From the NCBI GenBank assembly GCA_964391185.1, contig CAYMIX010000009.1, positions 1 through 55,498 on the forward strand: a stretch of DNA of 55,498 nt. The letters are read 5' to 3'. The notes below the pieces were generated by a model, which worked only from the letters and a program-made list of their open reading frames with translations, was not told the DNA's origin and ran no database searches. This DNA comes from JAKQEM01 sp964391185 (lineage in GTDB: Bacteria > Patescibacteriota > Gracilibacteria > Peribacterales > Peribacteraceae). Below are positions 25,711-33,740 of the stretch, piece by piece. Each line of letters begins with the position of its first letter. Position 1 is the stretch's first letter. The translations under genes and the position numbers were made by a program.

Positions 25711-25722
25711 TATATTGGAGCA
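25711..25722 (+). promoter_or_regulatory. -10 box of a leaderless promoter
   Basis: TATATT (25711-25716) ends 6 nt before the ATG at 25723, deciding this start over the in-frame one 90 nt upstream. Confidence 0.55.
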
Positions 25723-25977
25723 ATGAAGAAGAATCAAACAATAGCAGAGCGATTAGGCGAAACCTTTGCCGTTCTCCAACACGGTACCGACTTGATTGCT
25801 GAATGGGGAATCAAAAAGCTGCGCGAAGTAGAGAAAACAAACCCACCGAAGAACTTAAAATCTGCTGGAGGAAAGGCAATGATGTGGACCCGCAATGCAA
25901 TGAGCTTCTTCGGCACTGTTGGCGATGTGTACTACGAAAAGTACGAAGAGGCCAAGCGGAAGAAAAACAAAAAGTAA
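25723..25977 (+). CDS. Small basic helical protein
   Basis: 84 residues. Starts MKKNQTIAERLGETFAVLQ and ends in a Lys-rich tail (KRKKNKK). Amphipathic helices, no membrane segment. No family recognised. Confidence 0.6.
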   Translation: MKKNQTIAERLGETFAVLQHGTDLIAEWGIKKLREVEKTNPPKNLKSAGGKAMMWTRNAMSFFGTVGDVYYEKYEEAKRKKNKK

Positions 25978-26154
25978 TTCCTGCAACGTGTTATAGAAGT
26001 TAACGTTTTTACTAAACGAAGTGTATTTACCAAATATAATTCAAGTAAATAATTATTCTTGTTGTAAAAAATAATGAACAGAACAAATTATTTATAAGAA
26101 CATCTGTTGATATATTCAGCAAGAATCATACAATTTGCGCATTCCTCACTCTCT

Positions 26155-26565
26155 ATGCACGTTATTGAAAAAAATTGCACACGACCTACGCCAGTACACA
26201 TGCCTCGCCGGGAAGAAGAAAGAGAAGGTTTAGCCTCGTTTATTACAATCGTCACAAACGGCGAATATGGAAATGCGGCTATCGACCTACTTAATCAAGA
26301 TGAAGTGAATCACACAAAAAGATACACCGAATGGCTCAACGCCAAAACAATAATTGAGCGCTTGCTCAGTGGTCCAGGGAAACTAACGGATGATCAATGG
26401 AAGATTGCAACAATGGCAATGATGGATATATCGACCTTGTTAGGATTCAAACTGATAAACGCTCCAGCATCAAATTCTGGATTAACTGGCAGATTCTTGC
26501 AATGGTTCAGAGGTATGTTTGCCAGATGGTCCGATAGCCAAACATCTGATCCTGCACATCACTGA
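26155..26565 (+). CDS. Uncharacterised soluble protein
   Basis: 136 residues from the ATG at 26155 (MHVIEKNCTRPTPVHM). A TACAAT box lies about 20 nt upstream. Mostly helical, with a Trp/Phe-rich amphipathic segment near the end (GRFLQWFRGMFARW). Ends overlapping the convergent gene by a few bases. No family recognised. Confidence 0.55.
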   Translation: MHVIEKNCTRPTPVHMPRREEEREGLASFITIVTNGEYGNAAIDLLNQDEVNHTKRYTEWLNAKTIIERLLSGPGKLTDDQWKIATMAMMDISTLLGFKLINAPASNSGLTGRFLQWFRGMFARWSDSQTSDPAHH

Positions 26566-26759
26566 GGAACAGTCGCTAAGAATGATCGTGTAGGCTGCAT
26601 TCGTCCTGCAAGAATTTCACCAACAAAGAATTCATCACGCGCATTCAATCGCGCAGACTCTTGAGCAACTTCATCACGAATTATCACGTGCTCTGCTGCC
26701 ACTTCAGCGGCTATTAGCTGCTGCTCATCAGCAGAAATATCATCGAGTCCAAGGCCCAT
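26559..26759 (-). CDS. Small acidic protein downstream of msrB
   Basis: 66 residues from the ATG at 26757-26759, 4 nt after the MsrB stop, so probably translated from the msrB transcript. Acidic, helical (ADEQQLIAAEVAAEHVI). Function unknown. Confidence 0.45.
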   Translation of the reverse strand: MGLGLDDISADEQQLIAAEVAAEHVIIRDEVAQESARLNARDEFFVGEILAGRMQPTRSFLATVPQ

Positions 26760-26763
26760 ACAA

Positions 26764-27228
26764 TTATTGGAATATGGATACATAATCATCATAGCCTTCT
26801 GCTTTCAAATTTTCTTTCGGAATAAATCTCAGTGCGGCACTGTTGATACAATATCGAAGTCCTCCTTTATCCTTCGGACCATCTTCAAACACATGACCAA
26901 GATGTGAGTCGCCGTATTTGCTGCGCACTTCTACCCGAGGTAAATACAATGTGAGATCAGAACGTTTTACCACAAGTTCATCAACGATTGGCTTCGTGAA
27001 GCTTGGCCAACCTGTTCCAGAGTCAAATTTATCCTTCGAAGAAAACAACGGCTCACCCGAAACTTTATCAACATATATTCCCTCTTCATGATTGTCCCAG
27101 TAGGCATTATGAAAAGGGGGCTCGGTTCCACACGCCTGAGTGACATCGTATTCTTCGTCGGTGAGCATCTTCTTTAATTCTTCGTGTGGAGGTTTTGTGT
27201 ACTTATTATCATCGGATGATTGTGTCAT
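26764..27228 (-). CDS. msrB: Peptide methionine (R)-S-oxide reductase
   Basis: 154 residues. The MsrB core is plain: TGWPSFTKPI, VRSKYGDSHLGHVFEDGP and the catalytic RYCINSAALRF. It reduces methionine-R-sulfoxide in proteins. The CxxC zinc pairs common in the family are absent (VSGEPLFSS replaces one knuckle), so this is a zinc-free form. Leaderless start: TACACT ends 6 nt before the ATG. Confidence 0.95.
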   Translation of the reverse strand: MTQSSDDNKYTKPPHEELKKMLTDEEYDVTQACGTEPPFHNAYWDNHEEGIYVDKVSGEPLFSSKDKFDSGTGWPSFTKPIVDELVVKRSDLTLYLPRVEVRSKYGDSHLGHVFEDGPKDKGGLRYCINSAALRFIPKENLKAEGYDDYVSIFQ

Positions 27229-27240
27229 ATAAACAGTGTA
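27229..27240 (-). promoter_or_regulatory. -10 box of the leaderless msrB promoter
   Basis: On the minus strand TACACT (27240-27235) ends 6 nt before the ATG at 27228. The divergent gene at 27275 has its own TAGAAT (27262-27267), 7 nt before its ATG. Confidence 0.6.
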
Positions 27241-27274
27241 GCCGATAAACAGTCAGCGGCGTAGAATTACACTC

Positions 27275-27505
27275 ATGGAGAAGAAAGATGAAACGATCGA
27301 ACTGCTCAAGGAAATCCGCGACTTGGAACAGCAAGAAGTATCTTTGTTGAAAGAAGAAAAATTCCTCAAAGACAAAGAGCAGAATTCCACGTCAGCTCGG
27401 TTAGTTCTCAAAATCATCTACAACGTCGTGATCGTCGGATTCGTCATAGGTGCGTTCTGGTATTTCTACCACACGTTATACGGAACCGGACTGGCAACGA
27501 TGTAA
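27275..27505 (+). CDS. Small coiled-coil protein with one membrane helix
   Basis: 76 residues. A charged coiled coil (ELLKEIRDLEQQEVSLLKEE, 8-33) is followed by a membrane helix (about 48-66, IIYNVVIVGFVIGAFWYF). Probably tail-facing cytoplasm with an anchored C-terminus. No family recognised. Confidence 0.7.
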   Translation: MEKKDETIELLKEIRDLEQQEVSLLKEEKFLKDKEQNSTSARLVLKIIYNVVIVGFVIGAFWYFYHTLYGTGLATM

Positions 27506-27511
27506 CACATA

Positions 27512-27853
27512 TTACTTCTCGCAGCTAAACCCAAGCCTCTTGAGCAAACGTTCGTTTACGCGAGCCCAGGTGCTTTCATCATTGGCGAAGCGACGCACAA
27601 CACGTTCACAGACACGATCCATCAAAAGGTGTCCAACAGATGGAATACGCTTTTCTTCCTCGGATTCATCAGCTGCTTGATGTGTTGATTCTATGGCCGG
27701 CATTGCATTGTACATTGGATCTCCGCGGAGTGATGCAGGTAATCCTGTCACATATTCAAATGCGACCAAGCCTACAACCATCAGGAATGCTGCACTGACA
27801 ATCAGCGCGGCTTCGTTGTGCTTGTACTTGGTAGCAAAAGAAGAAATGTTCAT
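27512..27853 (-). CDS. Membrane-anchored protein with NERLLKRxGFxC C-terminal motif
   Basis: 113 residues. One membrane helix at about 16-34 (ALIVSAAFLMVVGLVAFEY), a polar middle, then a C-terminal motif RVVRRFANDESTWARVNERL ending LLKRLGFSCEK. Nearly the same ending occurs on the trypsin-like protease at 50489-51449. It has a good promoter and a short leader containing CACAAACAC. Confidence 0.7.
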   Translation of the reverse strand: MNISSFATKYKHNEAALIVSAAFLMVVGLVAFEYVTGLPASLRGDPMYNAMPAIESTHQAADESEEEKRIPSVGHLLMDRVCERVVRRFANDESTWARVNERLLKRLGFSCEK

Positions 27854-27872
27854 AGGGTGTTTGTGTTTTTAT

Positions 27873-27901
27873 ATTATAGCAAATTTTACGTATTTTAGCA
27901 A
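27873..27901 (-). promoter_or_regulatory. Promoter
   Basis: On the minus strand TTGCTA (27901-27896), 17-nt spacer, TATAAT (27878-27873). Confidence 0.7.
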
Positions 27902-27912
27902 TATACCTGATT

Positions 27913-28413
27913 TTACAGGTCTGCTCGGCCTAAATCGGCATCAATCACCAACGAACTCATTATCTGATTAATCGTATTTTCATCTGGCGGAAAAACAAAG
28001 GTGAGTACTACGTAATACGATCCTTCATCAACAATATATCCCATTGGATCACCCATACCTTCCTGATCGAACTCCAAAAACTCTTTGTTATTAAATAATG
28101 CTGTTTGAAACGCATTATCTTGCAAAACATATTCTAATACTGTTGGGTCAGTTGTTTTCATTACGGATATAAAATTGGCTTCACCTTCTCCACTGCGAAG
28201 CACAACTTCTTGTGCAGAGAAAGTTTTATCGCCCACGGCGATAACTGATTGCTGCACTGGCTCATCCGTATAGACATCTGGATACTGAAACGAAATGCCA
28301 AGCTCATTACTGTCATACGTTTTCCACTGAACGCGCTCCTCTAGTTCGCTTGCACTAGTACAGGCTGATAGCAGAATTAATCCTAGGAGCAAAAAATTCA
28401 AACGATCGTACAT
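27913..28413 (-). CDS. Lipoprotein of unknown function
   Basis: 166 residues from the ATG at 28411-28413. Lipobox LLSAC (Cys near 16) then a mature domain starting WKTYDSNELGISFQYPDVY, a pattern common in small exported PsbP-like or sortase-associated lipoproteins of CPR and Gram-positive bacteria. No catalytic motif. Confidence 0.7.
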   Translation of the reverse strand: MYDRLNFLLLGLILLSACTSASELEERVQWKTYDSNELGISFQYPDVYTDEPVQQSVIAVGDKTFSAQEVVLRSGEGEANFISVMKTTDPTVLEYVLQDNAFQTALFNNKEFLEFDQEGMGDPMGYIVDEGSYYVVLTFVFPPDENTINQIMSSLVIDADLGRADL

Positions 28414-28562
28414 ACAAACAAAAGAAAATGAATATAACGAAGTATACATATGACTACCCATCCAAACATGCCACTTTCAGCAAATGTAATTCCTACTATT
28501 ATTGATTTAGCCTATTAGTAAGCCAAAATATCCGTTCTTTTAGTGAGTAGAATGAAAAGAAC

Positions 28563-29399
28563 CTACAGATCATTCCACGATATCAGTTCCACTTTCTTCT
28601 CTTTGATCATCTGCGGAATACTTTCATCCAGGAGCATGCGAAGTTCCGTTTGACGCTGCGGATCCAAATCAAAATTTGTTCCGTACGTGATCGCGCTTCC
28701 TGGGTGCACCATCAGTTCGATCGTTCCTTCTGGTAATTTATTTAAGATATGACGAAGGTTCTTGATGGTGGAATTCCCGAGCAACGTGTGGCCACGGAAA
28801 TAATCAGTCGAACCTATGTCATTCGCTGCATAGATTTCCCGCGCCTTCTTCGATAGATCATTGATGACACGAATTTCTTCGAGTTGTTTGTCGGGAACTT
28901 CAAACCCAAATGGTGGCAGCGGCTCTTCGCATGGAATACGAACAAAGCGAATTCCGTAACGTCCCATGATCGTACCGAGAATATTCGCAATCTGCGGATG
29001 AATGTGTGCGTCCCAATTCCCAGCGATATGAGTAGGTGTAAGGCCTTGGTCGAAACACCATTCAACCTGTGCACGGATTTCACGTTCAAGATGTTCTTTC
29101 AGCACTGCACCGCTATCGAGTAAGCCAAATAATTTCTTCACATCAAAAAACATACCGTTGCTCTGCACAAGGCTTGAGACATCTTCTTTTTTGCTGATGG
29201 GATATTCTTCTACAAGATTCAAATGAAGGCCTACCGCGTACCCGCGCTCCACCGCGTGACGCGCAGCAGTCGCACTGTGCGTTGTGTTTGGCCAAATAGT
29301 CGCACTGGAGACCACACCGAATTCCATGCACTGGAAAATGCCATGGGAGCGCTGCGGGTTACACCCCAAGTCATCGGCGTTGATGATCAGACGACGCAT
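28563..29399 (-). CDS. ChbG/YdjC-family carbohydrate deacetylase
   Basis: 278 residues from the ATG at 29397-29399; TACAAT ends 7 nt upstream. Family motifs are LIINADDLG at the N-terminus (metal-binding Asp pair), GLHLNL, and NWDAHIHPQI supplying metal histidines, with MVHPG near the end. YdjC/ChbG enzymes remove acetyl groups from N-acetylated sugars such as chitobiose. No sugar-uptake genes are adjacent. Confidence 0.9.
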   Translation of the reverse strand: MRRLIINADDLGCNPQRSHGIFQCMEFGVVSSATIWPNTTHSATAARHAVERGYAVGLHLNLVEEYPISKKEDVSSLVQSNGMFFDVKKLFGLLDSGAVLKEHLEREIRAQVEWCFDQGLTPTHIAGNWDAHIHPQIANILGTIMGRYGIRFVRIPCEEPLPPFGFEVPDKQLEEIRVINDLSKKAREIYAANDIGSTDYFRGHTLLGNSTIKNLRHILNKLPEGTIELMVHPGSAITYGTNFDLDPQRQTELRMLLDESIPQMIKEKKVELISWNDL

Positions 29400-29412
29400 G
29401 ACGCGTATTGTA
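29400..29412 (-). promoter_or_regulatory. -10 box of a leaderless promoter
   Basis: TACAAT on the minus strand (29412-29407) ends 7 nt before the deacetylase ATG. Confidence 0.55.
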
Positions 29413-29457
29413 CAGAAATTTCGCAAGAATGTTCGTTACCTTTCGTCTACGTATTCG

Positions 29458-29470
29458 TACAATTATTTAT
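29458..29470 (+). promoter_or_regulatory. -10 box of a leaderless promoter
   Basis: TACAAT (29458-29463) ends 7 nt before the ATG at 29471, mirroring the divergent gene. Confidence 0.55.
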
Positions 29471-30073
29471 ATGAAACACCTCCCTCTTTCTCTCATTGCA
29501 ATTGTTGCGCTCACCGGCTGCACAGCAGCATCAGGCGAGAAGGCAGTCCAACAAGCCATCGATGAAGCGAATTACTGCGAAAGCGAAGCAGATTGTGTAT
29601 TAGTCGGTAACAAGTGTCCGTTCGGCTGCTACATCTATTCAAACGCAAAAGAGTCCGACCGCATGACGAAAATGATCGACGCCTATGAATCCACCTGCGT
29701 GTATAGCTGCTTGGAAAACTTCGGTGTGGACTGCATCAATAACAAATGCGAACCACGATTGCCACCACCATCACAAGCACAGGAATTTGAAGGAGACCCA
29801 GAAGGAAATGTAGGCGCTTCCTGCACGACTGATGACCAATGCGTGACACCAATGGATTATTTGATCCGTTCGAGCTGTCCGTTCACTTCGATGTGTATCG
29901 AAGGAACGTGTAGCGTTGTCTGCCCTATGCATGAAGATGAACCAAACCCTGCAGACAGTCAGTTCTATCATATGTCCTGCAGTGCCGATGCAGATTGTGA
30001 CTGCAAAGGATTCAGGGGAGAAAACGCTGACTGCCGATGCGTGGATAAACAGTGTGTGGCAGTGATGAAGTGA
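29471..30073 (+). CDS. Cysteine-rich lipoprotein
   Basis: 200 residues. Lipobox ALTGC (Cys17). The mature part has over 20 cysteines in segments such as CESEADCVLVGNKCPFGC, CTTDDQCVT and CSADADCDCKG, alternating disulfide-type knots. Expected to be exported and oxidised; possibly adhesive or protective. No known enzyme motif. Confidence 0.7.
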   Translation: MKHLPLSLIAIVALTGCTAASGEKAVQQAIDEANYCESEADCVLVGNKCPFGCYIYSNAKESDRMTKMIDAYESTCVYSCLENFGVDCINNKCEPRLPPPSQAQEFEGDPEGNVGASCTTDDQCVTPMDYLIRSSCPFTSMCIEGTCSVVCPMHEDEPNPADSQFYHMSCSADADCDCKGFRGENADCRCVDKQCVAVMK

Positions 30074-30086
30074 GAAGGACTGATTA

Positions 30087-30326
30087 TCACTTCTTGATGT
30101 ATGTATAGAAACATGAAGGGCAATAATATTTATTGCCTGGAACGCTCGTGCCGCAGATTTTACAATAATGTGTCCCGTATTCAGCAAAATCTTTTCTTCT
30201 ACGATCCTGTCTTTTAGCAATTTCAGCAGAACGATCTACTGAAACAGAACTACCAAATCTTCCTCCTGTGAAAAGAATACTGATAAATTTTCCTATCAAG
30301 CCGATAATTTGCTTTAAAATATTCAT
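30087..30326 (-). CDS. Small protein with membrane helix and zinc ribbon
   Basis: 79 residues from the ATG at 30324-30326. N-terminal hydrophobic segment (ILKQIIGLIGKFISILF) and a C-terminal zinc ribbon YCKICG...YYCPSC. Function unknown. Confidence 0.65.
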   Translation of the reverse strand: MNILKQIIGLIGKFISILFTGGRFGSSVSVDRSAEIAKRQDRRRKDFAEYGTHYCKICGTSVPGNKYYCPSCFYTYIKK

Positions 30327-30348
30327 GATGATGAAAGTAAGTATATAC

Positions 30349-30376
30349 AAAAAGACTCGCCCGGCTCGGGTGAGTC
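30349..30376 (-). terminator. Rho-independent terminator downstream of the DoxX gene
   Basis: Minus strand GACTC-a-CCC-gagcc-GGG-c-GAGTC followed by TTTTTG. Confidence 0.75.
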
Positions 30377-30474
30377 TCTTGTTCGTTGCGATGTGGCAAC
30401 ACGGATGACCGTGATGAAACAATTTTCATCTAGCTTAATTTGGATTACAAGTGACTTTTCCCAAATAGATGCTG

Positions 30475-31269
30475 TTAGATTTTCTCTGGGACTGGATCCC
30501 CTTTCAAACGGCTGAGAAGCTCTGGGCTTCGGAAGTAGGCAGCAACAGTAAGTACTGCGAGGACAATGAAGAACATAGATGCTTCAACAGGTGAATAACC
30601 GTGTGTGAGGAAGTTTGCGAGAATACCACCCGTGTAACCAATCATGAGAATAAATCCAATCGTTGCGGTACGTGGAATCAACAACAGAATGACACAGAGT
30701 GCCTGCACAATTCCAAGGATCGGTTCGCTTATAAGATTCAAACCAAGCTCATTGCGCATCGTAACTGATGCCTCATCCATCATTGGGAAATACTTGAAGT
30801 AGAGTGCAGGAAGGTGGAACGCAACCACGAGAATCGTGAGGACCCAGGCGAAGATGCGGCCCCATTTTGAAGACTGTGGAACAGGGCGCTTGAGGACGCG
30901 GCTGAGGAGTTCTGGGTTACGAAAGTACGCACTCAGCATGAGGAGAGCGATAATAATGAGTGGGAAGAATGGCCAGTTGCCTGGTGCTTCGTGTGTGAGA
31001 CCAGTGGACATTGCCCCTCCGAGGAGACCAATTGCGAGGATGAATCCAATAGTGGATGTGCGAGGAACAAAAAGAAGGATCGCAATAAGTGCTTCGAGAA
31101 TGCCAACTGCGAAATAAATATTCTGTACGCCAAGCTGTTCAGTAAAAGCGTACATCTCATTTCCTGGCTCTATTAAGAAAAGTTTAGGGAACGCGGAAGC
31201 GCCGAGTAAGAATAACGAGACAAGGACGACAGGCGTCCATCCAATGATTTTGCGGGAGAGTGAGGTCAT
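30475..31269 (-). CDS. Membrane protein with two tandem DoxX-like domains
   Basis: 264 residues from the ATG at 31267-31269, with TACACT 7 nt upstream. Two halves repeat each other: FVPRTSTIGFILAIGLLGGA...LTHEAP...AYFRNPELLSRVLKRPVP and LIPRTATIGFILMIGYTGGI...LTHGYS...AYFRSPELLSRLKGDPVP. Each half is a four-helix DoxX-like unit, so about eight helices in all. DoxX relatives are linked to thiosulfate/quinone redox or redox-stress membrane complexes; the role here is unknown. Confidence 0.8.
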   Translation of the reverse strand: MTSLSRKIIGWTPVVLVSLFLLGASAFPKLFLIEPGNEMYAFTEQLGVQNIYFAVGILEALIAILLFVPRTSTIGFILAIGLLGGAMSTGLTHEAPGNWPFFPLIIIALLMLSAYFRNPELLSRVLKRPVPQSSKWGRIFAWVLTILVVAFHLPALYFKYFPMMDEASVTMRNELGLNLISEPILGIVQALCVILLLIPRTATIGFILMIGYTGGILANFLTHGYSPVEASMFFIVLAVLTVAAYFRSPELLSRLKGDPVPEKI

Positions 31270-31282
31270 GCGAGTAAGTGTA
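31270..31282 (-). promoter_or_regulatory. -10 box of a leaderless promoter
   Basis: TACACT on the minus strand (31282-31277) ends 7 nt before the DoxX-gene ATG. Confidence 0.55.
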
Positions 31283-31291
31283 AGAGAGTCA

Positions 31292-31320
31292 TTGAAGGTT
31301 GACAATGTTGAACGTATAAT
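31292..31320 (+). promoter_or_regulatory. Promoter
   Basis: TTGAAG (31292-31297), 17-nt spacer, TATAAT (31315-31320), 9 nt before the ATG at 31330. Confidence 0.65.
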
Positions 31321-31329
31321 CGAACAGCT

Positions 31330-31560
31330 ATGACTACATCCTGTCAAAGTTGCTTAATGCCATTCAATAAAGATCTGGGTGAGCGCGAATCTGATAGGTA
31401 CTGCAGTTTTTGCTTTAAACATGGAAAGCTTTGTTATGAAGGTAACAACCTAAAAGATTTCCAGAAGGTTTGTTATGAACATATGATCAATGGCGGCATG
31501 CCAAAGCTCAAAGCAAAGCTCTTCACATATATGATCCGCTTTGCACCAAGATGGCGATGA
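31330..31560 (+). CDS. Putative zinc-ribbon protein
   Basis: 76 residues. CQSCLMPF near the start and YCSFCFKHGKLCY follow the pattern of the putative zinc ribbon domain (CxxCxMPL...YCsyCyqnG) found alone or fused to regulators. Role unknown. Confidence 0.75.
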   Translation: MTTSCQSCLMPFNKDLGERESDRYCSFCFKHGKLCYEGNNLKDFQKVCYEHMINGGMPKLKAKLFTYMIRFAPRWR

Positions 31561-31658
31561 TTCTCATGCTGAGAGTGCCCATGCACTTGCTTTGATATCC
31601 GCGGGAAGTCAATGGTGCTCATGTGCTTTCACTCTAAACATCACGGCCTCTTTTATAG

Positions 31659-32084
31659 CTACGCCTTGGGATCAAATTCAATCACCCATTCGATTCCATA
31701 TTTATCTCTAAACATGGAAAAATACGTACCCCACGGACTTTGGTCCATCGGCATTTCAACAGCTCCTCCTTCCGAAAGACCCTTGAAAAATCTGTCTGCT
31801 TCTTCCCGGCTATCTGCCATCACAGTGATTTTCGATCTGTTTTCATTTTCGTTTACCTTTCCCATAAAAGACGGAACATCATTGGCTATCAGAACATTTG
31901 GACCGACAGACAAAGTAATCCTCATGATTTTATTCGCATCTTCCTCCGACACCGGAAATTCAGCAGTTGCGATATCTTTAAAACGAATAATCTTTCCAAA
32001 CTCTCCGCCAAAGACGGACTTATAAAACGTAAATGCTTCTTCGGCATTTCCATTGAAATTGATATATGGATTGAGGGTTGGCAT
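31659..32084 (-). CDS. VOC-family protein, PhnB-like
   Basis: 141 residues. NPYINFNGNAEEAFTFYKSVFG, then DQSPWGTYFSMFRDKYGIEW near the end: the glyoxalase/dioxygenase fold of the PhnB (3-demethylubiquinone methyltransferase-like) branch. These bind metals or small ligands; the true substrate is generally unknown. A related two-domain version lies at 52304. Confidence 0.85.
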   Translation of the reverse strand: MPTLNPYINFNGNAEEAFTFYKSVFGGEFGKIIRFKDIATAEFPVSEEDANKIMRITLSVGPNVLIANDVPSFMGKVNENENRSKITVMADSREEADRFFKGLSEGGAVEMPMDQSPWGTYFSMFRDKYGIEWVIEFDPKA

Positions 32085-32124
32085 AGAGTCGTATAGTAAA
32101 GATGGTTCTGTTGTTTAACAAATA

Positions 32125-32538
32125 TGGTGGAGATGCCGGAAATTGCATCCGGGTCCAACGTGTACGCATGGTGCTCCTACGATCATGATTCTTTCAGTTC
32201 TCACATCCTCATGAAGAAAGAATCAAAGGAGAGAAGTGAGTGATGACACGAAATACTGATCAACCGCAGTGTCATACGGGTGTCAGCCTCGCTGATAACG
32301 TCTTATCCCCATAGCGAGAATCAGAAGTAAGACGCGTTCGTGCTAAAGACGAACTTAGGCTGCGGCGTAAGCAAAACCAAATGCTGGAGCCTTGAAGGCT
32401 ACGGCCTTGGAGAAACGTGTGCCGAGCGTGCGAACAGAGTTTGCACTTGTGGTTGCGACTGTGGGTACGGGAACCGTCGCCATCCCGAATCGAAGCAAAC
32501 GCATACGCAGAATCACGCTGTCAAAGCTTGTCATCCCC
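32125..32538 (-). ncRNA. ssrA: tmRNA (ssrA) with a long proteolysis tag
   Basis: 414 nt. The 5' end GGGGATG pairs with CATCTCC (one wobble) before discriminator A and encoded CCA. The T arm is CCGGA-TGCAATT-TCCGG. A TTTGACA close to the 5' end matches the usual TTCGACA. Upstream of the tag is ACAGTC then GCA, as in E. coli (ATAGTC-GCA). From that resume codon (32456) the frame runs 33 codons to TAA (32355-32357) and ends AFGFAYAAA. tmRNA with SmpB rescues stalled ribosomes and tags nascent proteins. A later resume point is possible but less canonical. Confidence 0.85.
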
Positions 32539-32757
32539 GACGGTGAATTTGAGGTGAGTTCGAGCTCGCAGAGCGATGAACGAACCCAAAGATCCGTCGT
32601 CCTCCGTAGCGCGACGAACGTAGTGAGTCGGGCGAAGGGGGACATTAACTCGATCCAGATCAGAATAATTCTGTATACATTTATTGCTCAAGAGTGAGCC
32701 GGCCGCAGGTGTGAGTGAACAGACGAATATCATACCCGTTTTCCCACTCCCCTTCCA
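32539..32757. other. Intergenic region with a hairpin repeat
   Basis: Contains the hairpin at 32599-32643: GTCCTCC/GGGGGAC around a GTA/GAA internal loop, GC/GC, then CGAC/GTCG. A possible tmRNA promoter (TATACA, about 32665-32670 on the minus strand) lies beyond it. No gene seen. Confidence 0.5.
32599..32643. repeat. Hairpin repeat of the GTA/GAA type
   Basis: Same architecture as the hairpins at 124-151 and 45240-45271: an outer GC stem, a GTA opposite GAA internal loop, and an inner GC stem. Confidence 0.6.
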
Positions 32758-33330
32758 CTAAAACAACCCAACAATCCAGTCATAGGCGTAGATGCCTAAG
32801 AACGCGACGGTGATGTTATAAATCATATTTCCGACTGCGAGAACCGGTACTACCTGCCAGTAACGGTATTTCATCAGGGAAAGAGAAATCACTGCGAAGT
32901 CGTTCGAGAGTGGCGAGACTGTTCCATACAGCGCGAGGCACGGCGTGAAAATCTTCGGATGTTTGTGAAGCCAGTGTGCGAACTTCATCAGAGATGCGGA
33001 CGCATTTTCTGGAAGGAGCGCTCGTCCTCTTCGCGCAGCAAAAAACGTACAGGTATCAGATGTACTGACACCGAGAGCTGTCACTGCACCGGCAAGTAAT
33101 GGATTCAAGCCACCAGAAACTAAGCTGATTAATATCAACGGATACGGAATGCTTGCGAATGTCGTAATGCTCCCGAGCACCGCAATCACATACATAAAGA
33201 AGTATGCGTTGTTCGTCCCTATAATACGCAGGAGTGTATCTGTTGGGATAGAGACCAACACAAACGAAAGAACAATGGTTCCTCCAATCGTCAGAAAGCC
33301 GACCATGCGCTTTCTGTTAATCAGTTTCAT
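32758..33330 (-). CDS. DedA/VTT-family membrane protein
   Basis: 190 residues (start ATG 33328-33330, overlapping the previous gene by 14 nt). Several hydrophobic helices with ASIPYPLILISLVSGG and the ISLSLMKYRYWQVVPVLAVGN region characteristic of the SNARE-associated/DedA fold. Relatives flip lipid carriers or phospholipids. Assignment from general pattern only. Confidence 0.65.
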   Translation of the reverse strand: MKLINRKRMVGFLTIGGTIVLSFVLVSIPTDTLLRIIGTNNAYFFMYVIAVLGSITTFASIPYPLILISLVSGGLNPLLAGAVTALGVSTSDTCTFFAARRGRALLPENASASLMKFAHWLHKHPKIFTPCLALYGTVSPLSNDFAVISLSLMKYRYWQVVPVLAVGNMIYNITVAFLGIYAYDWIVGLF

Positions 33331-33685
33331 CGGTTTTTGGTGACACGTGGCCACGTGGAGAACGCATTAATCGAATAGTCTTGGCTTCGATTCTATTTTT
33401 CCCCATGCGCTTGCCTGCCACCTGCACAAACTCGCCGACATTGATATCTAATGCAGAAAGAATTTTTAATCTATCTGTGACGATGGTGTCCGGCATGATG
33501 ATGACTGTCGTCACTCGCTGCTCTCTGTCTTCGACGGAAATCATTGTTGGCCCAGCACTGACTACTTCACCAAACGCCAAGCCATCAACGTTTCTGTTTA
33601 CGTAAATCCAAATGGCAGTTGTGGAAGCGCTAATGAACATTCCTCCGATGACCAAGAGCAACAATGTTTTGAGAGCTGATTTCAC
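33317..33685 (-). CDS. Exported small OB-fold-like protein (DUF5666-like)
   Basis: 122 residues from a GTG at 33683-33685; TAAAAT ends 6 nt upstream. One N-terminal membrane helix, then a beta-rich domain: FGEVVSAGPTMISVEDREQR, TIVTDRLKILSALDINVGEF and VQVAGKRMGKNRIEAKTIRL, the repeated pattern of DUF5666 proteins. Function unknown. Confidence 0.65.
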   Translation of the reverse strand: MKSALKTLLLLVIGGMFISASTTAIWIYVNRNVDGLAFGEVVSAGPTMISVEDREQRVTTVIIMPDTIVTDRLKILSALDINVGEFVQVAGKRMGKNRIEAKTIRLMRSPRGHVSPKTDETD

Positions 33686-33697
33686 GGACAAATTTTA
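33686..33697 (-). promoter_or_regulatory. -10 box of a leaderless promoter (GTG start)
   Basis: TAAAAT on the minus strand (33697-33692) ends 6 nt before the GTG. Confidence 0.5.
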
Positions 33698-33740
33698 GCA
33701 TGAAGTCATGTACATCAACAGGCTTGCAATCCGCTTACTT

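Noticed and set aside
32355..32645. Minus-strand frame of 96 codons
   Set aside because: Its 3' part is the tmRNA tag; upstream of the resume codon it is only accidental.
32392..32697. Open frame of about 100 codons on the plus strand over the tmRNA
   Set aside because: It is antisense to tmRNA, and the low-complexity Arg/Ser content is explained by RNA structure.
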